64,000 nucleotides of DNA from Pomphorhynchus laevis (GCA_012934845.2 WNNJ02001385.1:25130-89129), one strand, 5' to 3'. Counted from the first letter of the stretch, positions 34,214 to 44,293 are shown. The notes: generated from the letters alone by a model not told the origin. Numbers and translations are program-made.

Positions 34214-34633
34214 TCCTCCTCTGCATCCAGTAGTGGGAGGGATCTGGCACTGATGAGTCATTGTGATGACGAAACGGCATTCGTCATTCTTTCGCGTCTG
34301 GCTTACATGTTTTACAAGAAATTCACGCGGAATGGTCTCACTCTCCTTAAATAAAAGTTAGCCGATATTAAAGAGACCTGCGCTGGCATTTGCCAGTGCT
34401 TTTGCTAATGATCCTTTTTGGTGAAGCTGTAGTACTGATTTAGTACTCTATGATGTTACTAGAAAATTTTCTAGTACATCATTCACATTGATTCATTCAT
34501 TGATTGCCGTCTGCCAGTCCTCCTCTGCATCCAGTAGTGGGAGGGATCTGGCACTGATGAGTCATTGTGATGACGAAACGGCATTCGTCATTCTTTCGCG
34601 TCTGGCTCACATGTTTTACAAAAAAAAAGAAAA
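34214..34633 (+). repeat. 304-bp tandem repeat (1.3 units) with A-rich end: retrozyme-like
   Basis: A 104-bp segment (34214-34317) recurs at 34518-34621 with one visible difference, giving a 304-bp period and about 1.3 units. The second copy ends in an A-rich run (34620-34633). The unit contains the whole hammerhead and two small palindromes (ctggcatttgccag near 34383; a near-perfect one around gaaaattttc near 34465). There is no ORF. A short tandem unit with a self-cleaving motif is the signature of retrozymes, non-autonomous elements that circulate as RNA circles. Penelope sequence begins about 100 bp downstream. Confidence 0.7.
34505..34583 (+). ncRNA. Hammerhead ribozyme, type III topology
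   Basis: Self-cleaving RNA motif with every core element. Stem III: TGCCGT (34505-34510) pairs ACGGCA (34578-34583), 6 bp. Cleavage triplet GTC, 34509-34511. Stem I: TGCCAG (34512-34517) pairs CTGGCA (34548-34553). A second block, CCTCC (34519-34523) with GGAGG (34540-34544), lies beyond a small internal loop. Core CTGATGA 34554-34560. Stem II: GTCAT (34561-34565), loop TGTG, ATGAC (34570-34574). GAA 34575-34577, then A34578 pairing U34510. All invariant core bases are present. The upstream repeat copy (core at 34250-34279) lacks the stem I/III strand with the cleavage site. An 8-bp alternative hairpin (ATGACGAA/TTCGTCAT) may compete. Confidence 0.88.
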
Positions 34634-34729
34634 AGGTGTTTTAATGTTTATAAAACATTTATAATTAAACTTTATAAATAAGCCCAGATTTTATTGTATT
34701 TTTATGTAATTTTGGATTCTTTTTTAAAC

Positions 34730-35060
34730 AGTTATGAGTAAATTCATATTTAAAGCTTAAAAATAAGTCAGCTATAATTGGGCTACTATTACCTTCCATG
34801 GAACACCTTTTATTTGTCTAAGTATAGATATCCCTACTTTTAAATAATTTGGATTTTTCAAAATATTGAAGGTCTATGTTAGTTCAATTTTATCCATATA
34901 TTTTCATATTTGCTTGGATTTAATTTTTGTTAGATATGCATTATGGTTATTATAACATATATATGTATATCTTTCTCGGAATATAAGTTTAATTAATTTT
35001 TCTAATGCATCTTTAATATCTGCTAAATCTAGATTTGTATAAAGCGTACTAAAATGGTAT
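34730..35060 (-). pseudogene. Penelope-like RT fragment
   Basis: Minus-strand remnant holding the GG-NSSPIIADLFLSF block (34730-34820) and, further on, STLYTNLDLADIKDALEKLI and RERYTYICYNNHNAYLTKIK (34900-35060), in the order expected when read on the minus strand. Broken. Followed at once by a foldback repeat. Confidence 0.78.
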
Positions 35061-35093
35061 GTATTTATAGTTGATACTGATACATTATTGATA

Positions 35094-35265
35094 AATAATT
35101 ATTGGAGCTGGTTCAAAGGAAAGAGGAAATTGCTTTTGATATTTCGCTAACTTCTGTTGGCATCTTCAGAAAATTACCTGTCGTAATTTCCGAAGATGCT
35201 AACAGTAGTTAGCGAAATAACAAAAGCAATTTATTCTTTCCTTTGATCCAGCTCCTATAATTATT
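35094..35265. repeat. 172-bp foldback repeat, Penelope-associated
   Basis: The left arm (35094-35176) and the reverse complement of the right arm (about 35183-35265) match over about 83 bp with few mismatches. The arms carry ggagctggatcaaaggaaag and a gatatttcgctaac...gcatcttc segment. Related copies lie at 40984-41100 and, as one arm, 61645-61745. The sequence left of it (gatactgatacattattgat) is shared with the 40.9-kb copy, so the family is longer than the hairpin. Confidence 0.8.
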
Positions 35266-35334
35266 AAATAACATATATATGTTATTATATAGTTATTATA
35301 ACATGTATATTATATAATTTAGATCTATTTTTTA

Positions 35335-35800
35335 AACAGTCATGAACAAATTCATATTCTATAAAGCTTAAAATTATGTCAGCTATAATTGGGCTACTAT
35401 TACCTCCCATTGGAACACCTTTTATTTGTCTAAATATAGATGTCCCTACCTTGATTTATTTAAATATTTAAAAATTTTAATTATTCGATTTTATCCATAT
35501 ATTTATATTTGCTTGATGGTTTAATTTTTGCTAGATATCTGAAAATTTATTCCTTCTATGTGTTCTAAAAATTCTTTTGTAGAATTAATACTGAAATAGT
35601 GCCTTATACCAGTATAAATTTTTCGATTTCTATGCAATATTTTTTGAAGTGTGTTTAAATTACTTTAAGTATTTTGTTCGTATAAAATGATAGGGTTTCA
35701 ATGTACATTTAAAATCACTACATATGAACCTAGGCTTTATTTGCTTTTTATGTAATTTTAGATTCTAATATAATATAGGTATAATTTTATCATCTGATTC
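35335..35800 (-). pseudogene. Penelope-like RT fragment
   Basis: Another minus-strand piece: the GG-NSSPIIADLFLSF block at 35360-35430, the KYKYMDKIE region, and INSTKEFLEHIEGINFQ at about 35540-35600. Beyond it, 35690-35790 mirrors 36560-36650, so this copy faces the plus-strand copy head to head. Confidence 0.72.
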
Positions 35801-36709
35801 CACTTTTATACACTTTTTATTCAATATTGAACAGTGACTTGTGATAATTTTTCTAAACTGAAATCGCTGCATTTATATGTTTACATTTAAATCATTATAA
35901 TTGACCTCTTTCATCAGTATATCATAGACAAAGTTGAAGACAAAGTTGTTGCATATGAAGACTAACTTTATCAATAGTTGCTATTATTTAGTTATCCTTT
36001 AATTAAGTAAGTTTTGTATACATATCGTTATTAATTTGATATTTCCTTTTATAATTGTTTGTTATTTTCATTTTCTTTTTAATTTTATCTAATATATAAG
36101 TTTTCCAAATATTTATCTTCGGTGTATTTAAGCTTTAACTATTACTCAGTTTCCCAAAGTAAGAATTTAAGTCATTATATAATGAATTGTAACTTTTATT
36201 TTAATTATAATTTAATCGATATTTATACCCTTTTGGTAGTATAATCTTTAATTCAATATTTTAAATTAATTCTAGATTATGGGTACATGTATGCTCATTT
36301 ATTTTATTAAATTTAAGACTTTTACAATTACTTAATGTTTCTAAAATATTTCTAATATCATCGTAATATTGATTTTAATTCTTAAGAATTTTGCAATTGA
36401 GTTGAATATTAAAAATAATAAAATTAAGACGTATTTAAAATATACGAAGAGCAGATATGTACGAAATAAAAAAACCAGCTTGAACCCGACTTCTCCGTGT
36501 TATGAAATAGTATCTCCTTTATTGTCTATTAGAAATCCAAAATTACATAACATATTGGAATCCAAAATTATTGGAATCCAAAATTACATAAAAATCCAAT
36601 AAAACCTAGGTTCATATGTAGTGCGTTTAAATGTACATTAAAATACTTAAAGCAATTAAAGCACACTTTAAAAAATATTGCAATGTAATAGAAATTAATA
36701 CTGGTATAA

Positions 36710-37636
36710 AACACTAGTTTCAGTATTAATTCTATAAAAGAATTTTTAGAACAGACAAAAGGAATAAATTTTCAAAATATAAATACATACGATTTTAGTA
36801 CGCTTTATACAAATCTAGATTTAGTAGATATTAAAGAAGCGTTAGTAAAATTAATTAATCTTATATTCGGAAAAAGATATACATATATATGTTATAATAA
36901 CTATAACGCCTATCTAACAAAAATTAAACCATCAAGTAAATATAAATATATGGATAAAATTGAATTAATAGAATCCTTAAATATTTTGATAAATCAAAAT
37001 TATTTAAAAGTAGGGACATCTATATTTAGACAAGTAAAAGGTGTTCCAATGGGTGGTAATAGTAGCCCAATTATAGCTGACTTGTTTTTAAGCTTTATAG
37101 AATATGAATTTGTTCATAACTGTGTAAAAACTAAATCTAAACAATATAAATATATGAAATATATGTTTCGATACATTGATGATATATGTGTATTTAATTC
37201 TAATAATTTTTATTCAATTAGTGAACAAATTTATCCAGAAAGCCTTATTCTTAACAAAACCAATATTAATGATAAAGAAGGTGTATATCTAGATATGAAC
37301 ATTAAATTAACATTAACTAAAACTACTATTAATTTATATCGTAAAGATGACATATTTAAATTTACAAGAAACATATTTTTGCATGAGCATTCATGCATAC
37401 CATATAATATAAAATATAATACATTAAATAATGAAATTTTAAGAATTGCAACAATATGTAATGATATTGGCTTTCTTCAAAATCATTTAAATAATTTAAT
37501 AGATACATATTTTAAACTAGGTTACTATAAAAATAACATCAAGCAGAAAATAGTAAAATATATAAATCAACACAATAATATAAAGAATAAATTTAAACTC
37601 TTAAGTGGCAAATTTTTATGGATGGATAATAAATAA
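36710..37636 (+). pseudogene. Penelope-like reverse transcriptase
   Basis: Uninterrupted frame of about 308 codons with no ATG until 36950, so the N-terminus is lost or decayed. RT motifs: INTYDFSTLYTNLDLVDIKE (motif A region, the YDFSTLYTNL signature of PLEs), KVGTSIFRQVKGVPMGGNSS with PIIADLFLSFIEYEF (motif B), FRYIDDICVFNS (catalytic YIDD), then GVYLDMNIKL and NLYRKDDIFKFTRN. It ends KFKLLSGKFLWMDNK before TAA. PLE RTs are relatives of telomerase. The usual C-terminal GIY-YIG nuclease is not seen within this frame. Confidence 0.87.
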
Positions 37637-37703
37637 TATACTTTGTATTAGAATAAGATACTAGATAGTTTTATCAGAGGAAATACATCATTAGCATGTA
37701 TTT

Positions 37704-37760
37704 GGCCCCGCTGCTATGTTGGGTAGAGGAGTTAGGGGCCGAAACCTGATAACATAGCAG
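37704..37760 (+). other. Interleaved-stem (pseudoknot-like) RNA structure in PLE 3' region
   Basis: GGCCCC (37704-37709) pairs GGGGCC (37735-37740), and CTGCTATGTT (37711-37720) pairs AACATAGCAG (37751-37760). The two helices interleave, so together they form a pseudoknot topology. The second half (gggccgaaacctgataacat) is kept in the 51.6-kb copy, which is truncated before the first strands. Function is not known. Confidence 0.5.
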
Positions 37761-38005
37761 TTCCTCCTGATGACCTCTAATCCTTATTCTGATACATAGT
37801 TTGTTATCTATTAGTCAATTCATAAAAATTGACTTTTATTTTAAATTTCAATTTTTTATTTTAACTTGATTTAAATTATAGAAAATCTAAAAACAATTAT
37901 TAATTTTATTATTTAATTATTACTTTTTGATTTAGCATTATTATGTTTTGTTTATTTTATAATTATATTAAATACGTAGACTCAGTTAGCTGATTTGATT
38001 TGTTC

Positions 38006-39764
38006 TACTGACATGTTATTATTGACCTGTGGACTTTGTTTTCCCGGTAATGTGACCTCTGATAAAATTACCTTTTCCCGGTAATATTTTAATAAAATTA
38101 AGATATCAATACGAGGCAAAATTTGCTCTAAAATTGACATTACAAAATGACAGTACTTTACATGTTAGAAAGTAATTAGTAATTTATAGTTCAAAATATT
38201 TCAGGTTAGTAAGGATTTTAAAATTGACATATCAACTCAATATTAAATTGGTATTTCCAATAAAACCAATTTTTCATCATAAAACTGTTGAACAGTTTTG
38301 TCATAATAGTTTTGTCATAATAAACTGTCGAACAGTTTTGTTCATGATAGAATATTTATTCGAAGATATTTTATCTTAAAATTAAAAATCTATAAATTCT
38401 AAATAGTGAATGGATCGTTAAATAATTTTAACTCATAATTTATTATTTAGAGCTTTCTTAATATTAAGATAAAAATTCAACTATTAAAGATAGTCAAATA
38501 TAAAAATAAAACGATTAAAATCAAAACACAACGAAAATCGAAATTGCGTTTTATTACGATTTGAAATTTAAATATAAAATGTATTTAATAATAAAAATAC
38601 ATTATTTCCTTTCTGTACATTATTTAATATCGATCACTCAATCTGAAACAATTAATTTCTTCACATTTGAGCTTGAACATGATTGTTGGCAAAATCTACA
38701 ATTATATGAACCTTCATAATTTCCCAAATATTCGAAATTGTAATCGTCGATGTGAATAAAACAATTCTGTGAACTTCGAATTTTAGTTTATTTTGAGGAC
38801 ATATTTTATTCATATTTTATCTCTGACAATTCACGTGAAAATATTTTGCTGCAAAATTTTGTTCAAAATTTTGTGATTCCCTAAAATTGTGATCCAAAAA
38901 TATAATTGAATGAGAATATCTATCTTCATTTCCTAGCCATGCAAGAAATATGATTTATAACGTAGAACACACTACCATTTTTATATAAATACATCTCCTT
39001 TGTCTTTAGTGTTTTTCCCTTGTAGGAACGAGGTCCGTTGCTTGTAAAAATTACCCCATTTGCTTCTATCGAAGGCGTATTTTGCTTACTGCAGAGACCC
39101 TTAATGACTTATCGGTCACATCAGGTCATAACTGAGCGCGTAGGTTACCGGAAATGCCTTAGTCCTGACGTTTAGAGCATTGCGACAGTAAAACTATTCT
39201 TCAGTCCAGTAAAATTATCTTATATTATTACTATAATCGTACTTTGATATGTACGTACCAGTAACTTTATACTAATTTTCAAACAAGTTAAAAAAGATAT
39301 TTCAAGTATTCAAACCTTATTTCAATTGTTAACCTAATAGTTAATCAATTATGCCTGTTATCCTAACACTATTTTTGAGTAGTTTGACTCTTATTACATG
39401 TATTTTTTCGCTTTGATTTACATTGTTTAATTATTTTAGCAAAATAATCCATTATTATTTTTAGTTTACATCCGTAAATTCACACACTACGATATTATAT
39501 ATGAAATTTATAAATTTACTTAAAATTGTGCTTTTAAGTAAGACTGATCCTCACGAAGGAATGTCAAATATGCAGTATTTTCTATAAAAACAATATTCAC
39601 TCGAATGCTTTTAAAACCATCGAATCTAAATTACAGTTTGCTAACTAAAGATGAATGTCATAGCAATATAAAATTTAAAAATTTAAAATAAAAAACGTTT
39701 GCATAAAGTATCTAAATTCATATTTATAATAAATTATCTTGTTTTTCATTGAAACACTTTGAAA
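38006..39764. other. AT-rich non-coding stretch
   Basis: Includes two near copies of ttttcccggtaat (38040, 38084) and a short aactgt.gaacagttttgt duplication near 38280-38340. The 39020-39190 part is less AT-rich. A tctctgcag splice-like string there is not enough to support an exon. No gene was identified. Confidence 0.45.
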
Positions 39765-40541
39765 TCATCGCAGAAATACATACCAGAAAAGCATAACACA
39801 ACAGGAGACAATAACCGCACTAATTAAGTACGAATTTCGAAGTTTCTTGAATTTTATTCGATTTAAAATACTTTGCAGTTGTGGAAAACGATTAATAATT
39901 ATCAGATGGAGACGATTCGTTAAGGCTGAAAGATTTTGTCGTTGTGAAATAAGGGAGTGATGAGCACTGACCGCGATTTCAATTTGCTCATCAACCATAC
40001 GCTCACTGCGAGCGATATGAGACTTCTCCTTAGATAGCAATGCTTGCGAATTTGTGTTAATAGGGTATTCGTTCATTGTGTCAAGTTGACGTGATGAAGA
40101 CATTCGAGTACTTGTAATTGGATCGAAAAATGATTGAAGATTAGAATACGGTTGGGATGAAACTGATAGATTGTGTTCAAGTTTTGCTTTTATCCGGTCG
40201 TATTCGTTTGAATAGTGATGCAGAATATCATGATGTCGTTGTAATGTATGGTCTAATATATCAGGACAGTTTTCAAGCTTCCCATTGAGCTCTGATAACT
40301 GAACTAATTGTAAAGACAACAATTTTACCTGTTCTTCTTGTTGCTTTAATTCCTCTGTAGATTTCCTAACAGAACCAAACGATGGATACATATTCGCTGA
40401 AACCTTAGCAAGATTTATGTCAATTTTATCTTCAAGGGTTCTTGTATCCTGGCTAATTTTAGACCAATTAGGACCATTTTGTTTATCTTGATAATTCATG
40501 ATATATTGACTAGCATAACTCTCACTGTATTTATTACTCAT
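39765..40541 (-). CDS. GOSR1: Golgi SNAP receptor complex member 1 (GS28)
   Basis: Qb-SNARE of the cis-Golgi that drives ER-Golgi and intra-Golgi vesicle fusion; tail-anchored with the bulk in the cytosol. The first in-frame ATG is at 40541 (MSNKYSESYASQYIMNYQDK), giving 258 residues. A second Met at 40496 (MNYQDKQNGPNWSKISQDTR) gives 243 and fits family N-termini better (human GOSR1: 250). Family blocks: WSKISQDTRTLEDKIDINL, LDHTLQRHHDILHHYSNEYD, and the SNARE helix ERMVDEQIEIAVSAHHSLIS, QRQNLSALTNRL, NRFPQLQSILNRIKFKKLRN. The single C-terminal membrane segment is YLISAVIVSCCVMLFWYVFL, ending R-TGA. Gln sits in the SNARE helix as expected for a Q-SNARE. No intron or break is visible. Confidence 0.93.
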   Translation of the reverse strand: MSNKYSESYASQYIMNYQDKQNGPNWSKISQDTRTLEDKIDINLAKVSANMYPSFGSVRKSTEELKQQEEQVKLLSLQLVQLSELNGKLENCPDILDHTLQRHHDILHHYSNEYDRIKAKLEHNLSVSSQPYSNLQSFFDPITSTRMSSSRQLDTMNEYPINTNSQALLSKEKSHIARSERMVDEQIEIAVSAHHSLISQRQNLSALTNRLHLIIINRFPQLQSILNRIKFKKLRNSYLISAVIVSCCVMLFWYVFLR

Positions 40542-40983
40542 TAAATCAAAAATGTCATCATGGTTATTGTTTTTAAATATGTCTAAAACAATAAATCTTG
40601 GCAATCAATTTAAATTTTGTATTTGTAATTTAAAATAACAGCAAATAAGAAGGACATTTGTAGCACGCTATCATTTTATCTAAAAATAGCATTAACTACC
40701 AATGATTTGTAATTCTACTATAAAATAAGATTTAAAATATTCATCAGTCCAGTAATAATCATTTTATTATGTATAATTATTTATTATGTTATTATATATT
40801 TTATTATATCTATTTATTCGATCCCGGCAGCGAGATCGAATAAATCGATGAAAAAATAGTAAATCGTGTGAACGGTTTGGTCGATATGGAAAATTTTTCT
40901 CCTGCGTTGTTTTCTCCTACATAGCATTTTCTATGTAATTAACAGAAATTTTAAATAGTTGATACTGATTCATTATTGATAAA

Positions 40984-41100
40984 TAATTATCGGAGCTGGA
41001 TCAAAAGGAAAGAAGAAATTGTTTTTGATATTTCAATAACTACTGTTAGCGAAATATTAAAAACAATTTCTTCTTTCCTTTGATCCAGCTCCAATAATTA
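40984..41100. repeat. Foldback repeat, second copy
   Basis: Arms 40984-41034 and 41050-41100 are inverted copies (ggagctggatcaaaaggaaag ...) with a 15-base loop. This is a shorter relative of 35094-35265, lacking the inner gcatcttc part. The left flank (gttgatactgattcattatt) is shared with that copy. Confidence 0.8.
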
Positions 41101-41749
41101 ATTTACAAAAATATCATTTTTGATCTTAAAAGTCACTAGTGAAAATATTTTACGAAATTCAAGAATGCCTCTCTTTTTTGATTAAACAAATTTCATCGCA
41201 ATTTGTTTAATCTTTGAACTGTCCATCCACCTGTCGCCTAATATTCCAAGTAATCGTTATCTATTTCATTTAACTATAAGAAGATTTATGAGCTAAATAT
41301 AGTCCAAAATTAGAACAATACTTTACCTTCTCTTTGTTACTACTTACCATTCATTTTAATTTCATCTTGTAGTGCTTAAAATTAAATGCCGTGTCAAAAT
41401 CGAGTGAATTTAAAAACATTGCAATTAAATTTTAAATTTTAATTATTAAAATTCAAATTTCGTAGTAAATGATGCTAATGAGACGTACATATTTTAGTAC
41501 GTAATTCACGCTATTATCGAAAGTTTAAACATAAAATATTGATGTCTCAATCTTAGAAAGTTAGAAATTATTTCTATAAAAATAGTTTTGATGTCAAATA
41601 TTCGCAGTGTAGACATGTAATGTATATTATGGTACTAATACAAATTATCCTATAATATCTGAAAGCATCAACCATCCAGTTACTAAAATCGAATTTTAAC
41701 TATAAATAATTCTTTATTATATCTGCAGCATCCTTGGCAAAATGGCCTT
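41101..41749. other. Non-coding AT-rich stretch
   Basis: No ORF, repeat partner or RNA gene recognised. Confidence 0.5.
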
Positions 41750-41879
41750 GATGGAAAATAATAACTGCTATTTATTATTATGGCATGCAAGCCTATAGCC
41801 ATGCAGCTGTTTTGTCTGCTCATGGTAAAACTAACTTTATGTCAACAAAATCTTAATCTGGATACAAGATATTACAATG

Positions 41880-42330
41880 GACAAGATGACAGAGTGTGAG
41901 CTCATTGAATACATAACGTAAGGCTGATGATTCTTCATCACACCCCTGGATCGCGGTATAAGATTTAAAGTTATTGAAGTCAGTCTAAAACTGATGATGA
42001 GTGGTGTTTTTGATCGAGGACTACGATAAACAATACAAATGCGATAGACCTTACCTCGTTTCTCCGTTACATCAATCCACAAAAGCTCATTTCCATAATC
42101 GTCAGAACACGAATCTATTACGTTATAAACAAGATTGTCGCGTATATAAGCAGCTAAACATCCACATCTAGAGATTTTGATCACAGCGAACTATTGTATA
42201 ACCGTGAATACTGACTTCAGAATCCAGAATATTGCAATTTAATCAAGTTTCAGTGAAAAACAGCATGTCGAGATTTTCATGATGTAATATCGCTTTGATT
42301 TCATCTAACTTATTAATCAAACTCAAAACA
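41880..42330 (-). pseudogene. LINE-B endonuclease remnant
   Basis: Reads ENLDMLFFTETWLNC (catalytic Glu), SIHGYTIVRCDQ, RCGCLAAYIRDNLVYNVIDS, NELLWIDVTEKRGKVYRICI and VYRSPRS, then a frame-shifted DFNNFKSYTAIQG. Beyond that the sequence jumps to the C-terminal NILYPD stop. It is broken and carries the deletion junction near 41890. Confidence 0.75.
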
Positions 42331-42445
42331 TTTGAATAGAGTATGTAAATGCGAGCTTTGGTAGATGTACAGGGAAACTTGTGGACATTTGATTTTTGAG
42401 AATTCATACAATCGAACAACGAGGATAAATCCGGATGACTGACCG

Positions 42446-43670
42446 TTAGTAGCGAGTTACAGAGTCTACAGTTGAGTTGGGAATGCGTGTGACACAGAGA
42501 TGTTCGATATCCTGTAACGAAATGTCTCGAGAGCTGTTGATAAAAAATCGAGTGGAGACTCTGCGTCGCACAACCTGAAAATTTCGGATTATAAGATTTT
42601 CTTCACCATTCATTCGACGCTCGGCCATCTCACGTTTGGCAGTAAACAACTGTTTTCTGTCCTCTGGAGATAAATCTTTCAAAAGACGAATACTCAAACC
42701 TCTTAGAAGATGACTGTTTCGTAGTATAAGTGAACTCATTACGGTGGAGGCAAGAACAACTTTGAGTAAACGAGGTCGTCGATCTGATTTTTTTTAACAA
42801 GGCGAAATAAATTTAATACACGCAAATTCTTTCGAACTATGGCAGAGCAGTTTTGCAAAACACATAAGAGGATTGATTTAACTGCATTGACATCATGCTG
42901 AATACGTAAGTCATTATTAACGGCAGATGACTCGATGAGGTTTGCAATAAACCAACATTGAGCCCTATCAGAGTGTGCGCAAAGAAGGGTTAGAATTAGA
43001 AGGAACTCTCTCACTATTAGAAGCGGTATTCTGTGACAAAGATGGCGAGATAGAAGTCAGCTGTAAATTTGGGCGGTGTGACCTAGGGACTGGCAGCTGA
43101 GCTAAATTTACAAGGGACCCAACACCACGTGGATTATCTGATGATGACGTAGAAATGCTATGAGGGGTAGAAATGTAAAATGATTTATCTGATACGACCA
43201 AAGAAATACTGGGTTGCAAATGGTCAATGACAGTAACATGAGAAGATTGAGCTGATTGATTGGGCAACATTGAAGGATGTATAGTAAAACCTGTAGAAGA
43301 GATGGGAGATTTTGCATTCTTAGAGGCAATCAAATGCGGAAGAATTGGGCATCGAGGTTGAAACTTATTACAAGACGAAGATGCATGTGTGGACATCGCT
43401 GCATTGCCAGATAGTTTCAATATATTTGTCTTGAGACTCTTTATTTCACTCTTCATCGTATTTATCATCTTAGCAGAACAGTAGCCACAGTAGAATTCGT
43501 TGTCTGCAGGGCAAGATGCCTGGGATTCTGAAGTCCAAATACTTACCCACGTGTGACAATCATTGTTCGAGCAAAGGACTTGTTGTTCAGATCCATTAGA
43601 AACATCTCTAACATCAGTGTTGGACGCGACATGGTTGGAAACTTGAGACTTTTGCTTTTCCGACCCATTT
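42446..43670 (-). pseudogene. LINE-B ORF1 (PHD-like finger, RRM-like end)
   Basis: N-terminal Cys-rich PHD-like finger CSNNDCHTWVSIWTS ... FYCGYCSAKM followed by a heptad-like IKSLKTNILKLS. A Ser/Pro-rich middle follows, and a C-terminal block ILRNSHLLRGLSIRLLKDLS, PEDRKQLFTAKREMAERRMN. This is the CR1 ORF1 layout (RNA-binding chaperone). Three overlapping open pieces (42968-43670, 42739-43014, 42446-42739) show at least two frame changes. Confidence 0.75.
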
Positions 43671-44293
43671 AAAAAAAGATTTATTTTAACGTGGCAAATG
43701 CGTGCCAGCGCACGCTTACATGACCACAAAAAAACAAGACTGTGAATCAGGTGTCGAGAAGGTGTGAACGGAGGAGGTGTTTGAATGTGATAAAGGAGGG
43801 GGCGCGGCGGACGTCGAGAGGGAGTTGATTCCAGGCGAGTGAGGCGGCGACGAGGAAGGATCGGAGACCGTAGTTGTTGGAGTAATTAGGAACGTGGAGT
43901 AAGAAGGTATGACAGGAACGAAGCGATAGCGAGGTGGGGCGAGTATCGTCTAAGAAAGGAAGGTTGATGAACGATGGGGAGCCGACAGCGATGAGACGAA
44001 AGGTAACGAGAAGAAGGCGGAGTTTGATGCGGATGTGGATGGTGGTAAGGAGAGTTGGGCAAAATATGTGGATGTGTGGTCGAAGCGACGGAGACGAAAG
44101 AGCACTCGAACGGCGGTGTTGATTATTCGTTGTAGGGGTAGGATGATGGATTTTGGAGAATTGGCGAAAAGGCTAAGGCAGTAATCGATTTTAGGGAAAA
44201 GAAGCGATGAAAGAAGAGACATACAAGAACGGAAGTCGATAAGGGGGCGGATACGGCGGATGTCACGGAGAATTAAGTGTCACGGAGAATTAC
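43671..44293 (-). mobile_element. LINE-C copy 2, inserted in LINE-B
   Basis: 3' end with an A-run at 43671, tail acgtggcaaatgcgtgcc, and coding for the last ~150 residues of ORF2 (43950-44222 read the same frame as copy 1). Flanked by ccattt on both sides (43665-43670; after 44293), a probable target duplication. The 5' end carries a tandem repeat of gtcacggagaatta. It has a frame change after residue ~60 relative to copy 1. Confidence 0.82.

Larger units (their letters stand above)
36560..38005 (+). mobile_element. Penelope-like element, 5'-truncated
   Basis: The longest PLE copy. RT coding frame 36710-37636, then a 3' region with an interleaved stem structure (37704-37760) and an AT-rich tail ending gtagactcagttagctgatt near 38003. 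The last 270 bp recur, inverted, at 51402-51660. No GIY-YIG endonuclease domain was recognised after the RT. The element is a partial copy; terminal repeats were not delimited. Confidence 0.78.
41750..43670 (-). mobile_element. LINE-B copy 1 (CR1-like), internally deleted
   Basis: 3' end at 41750 (gatggaaaataataactgct; the same 3' UTR recurs at 44879-45003). ORF1 lies at about 42446-43670 and an endonuclease remnant at 41880-42400. The endonuclease runs directly into the last residues of ORF2 (NILYPD) and the 3' UTR, so the whole RT is missing by internal deletion. ORF1 is cut at its 5' side by LINE-C copy 2 at 43671. Confidence 0.8.

Noticed and set aside
34250-34290. A type I hammerhead in the first repeat copy using the downstream GTC near 34283.
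   Set aside because: Stem I cannot form next to the core (A-A at the first position and six unpaired bases), whereas the second copy forms all three stems with the upstream GTC in a type III arrangement.
37735-37775. A hammerhead in the Penelope tail, because GAAAC and CTGATGA both occur.
   Set aside because: The order is reversed and neither stem III with a cleavage triplet nor a closing stem II next to GAAA can be drawn.
39020-39190. An exon on either strand, suggested by tctctgcag and tgcttactgcag.
   Set aside because: No open frame with recognisable protein similarity and no donor support.
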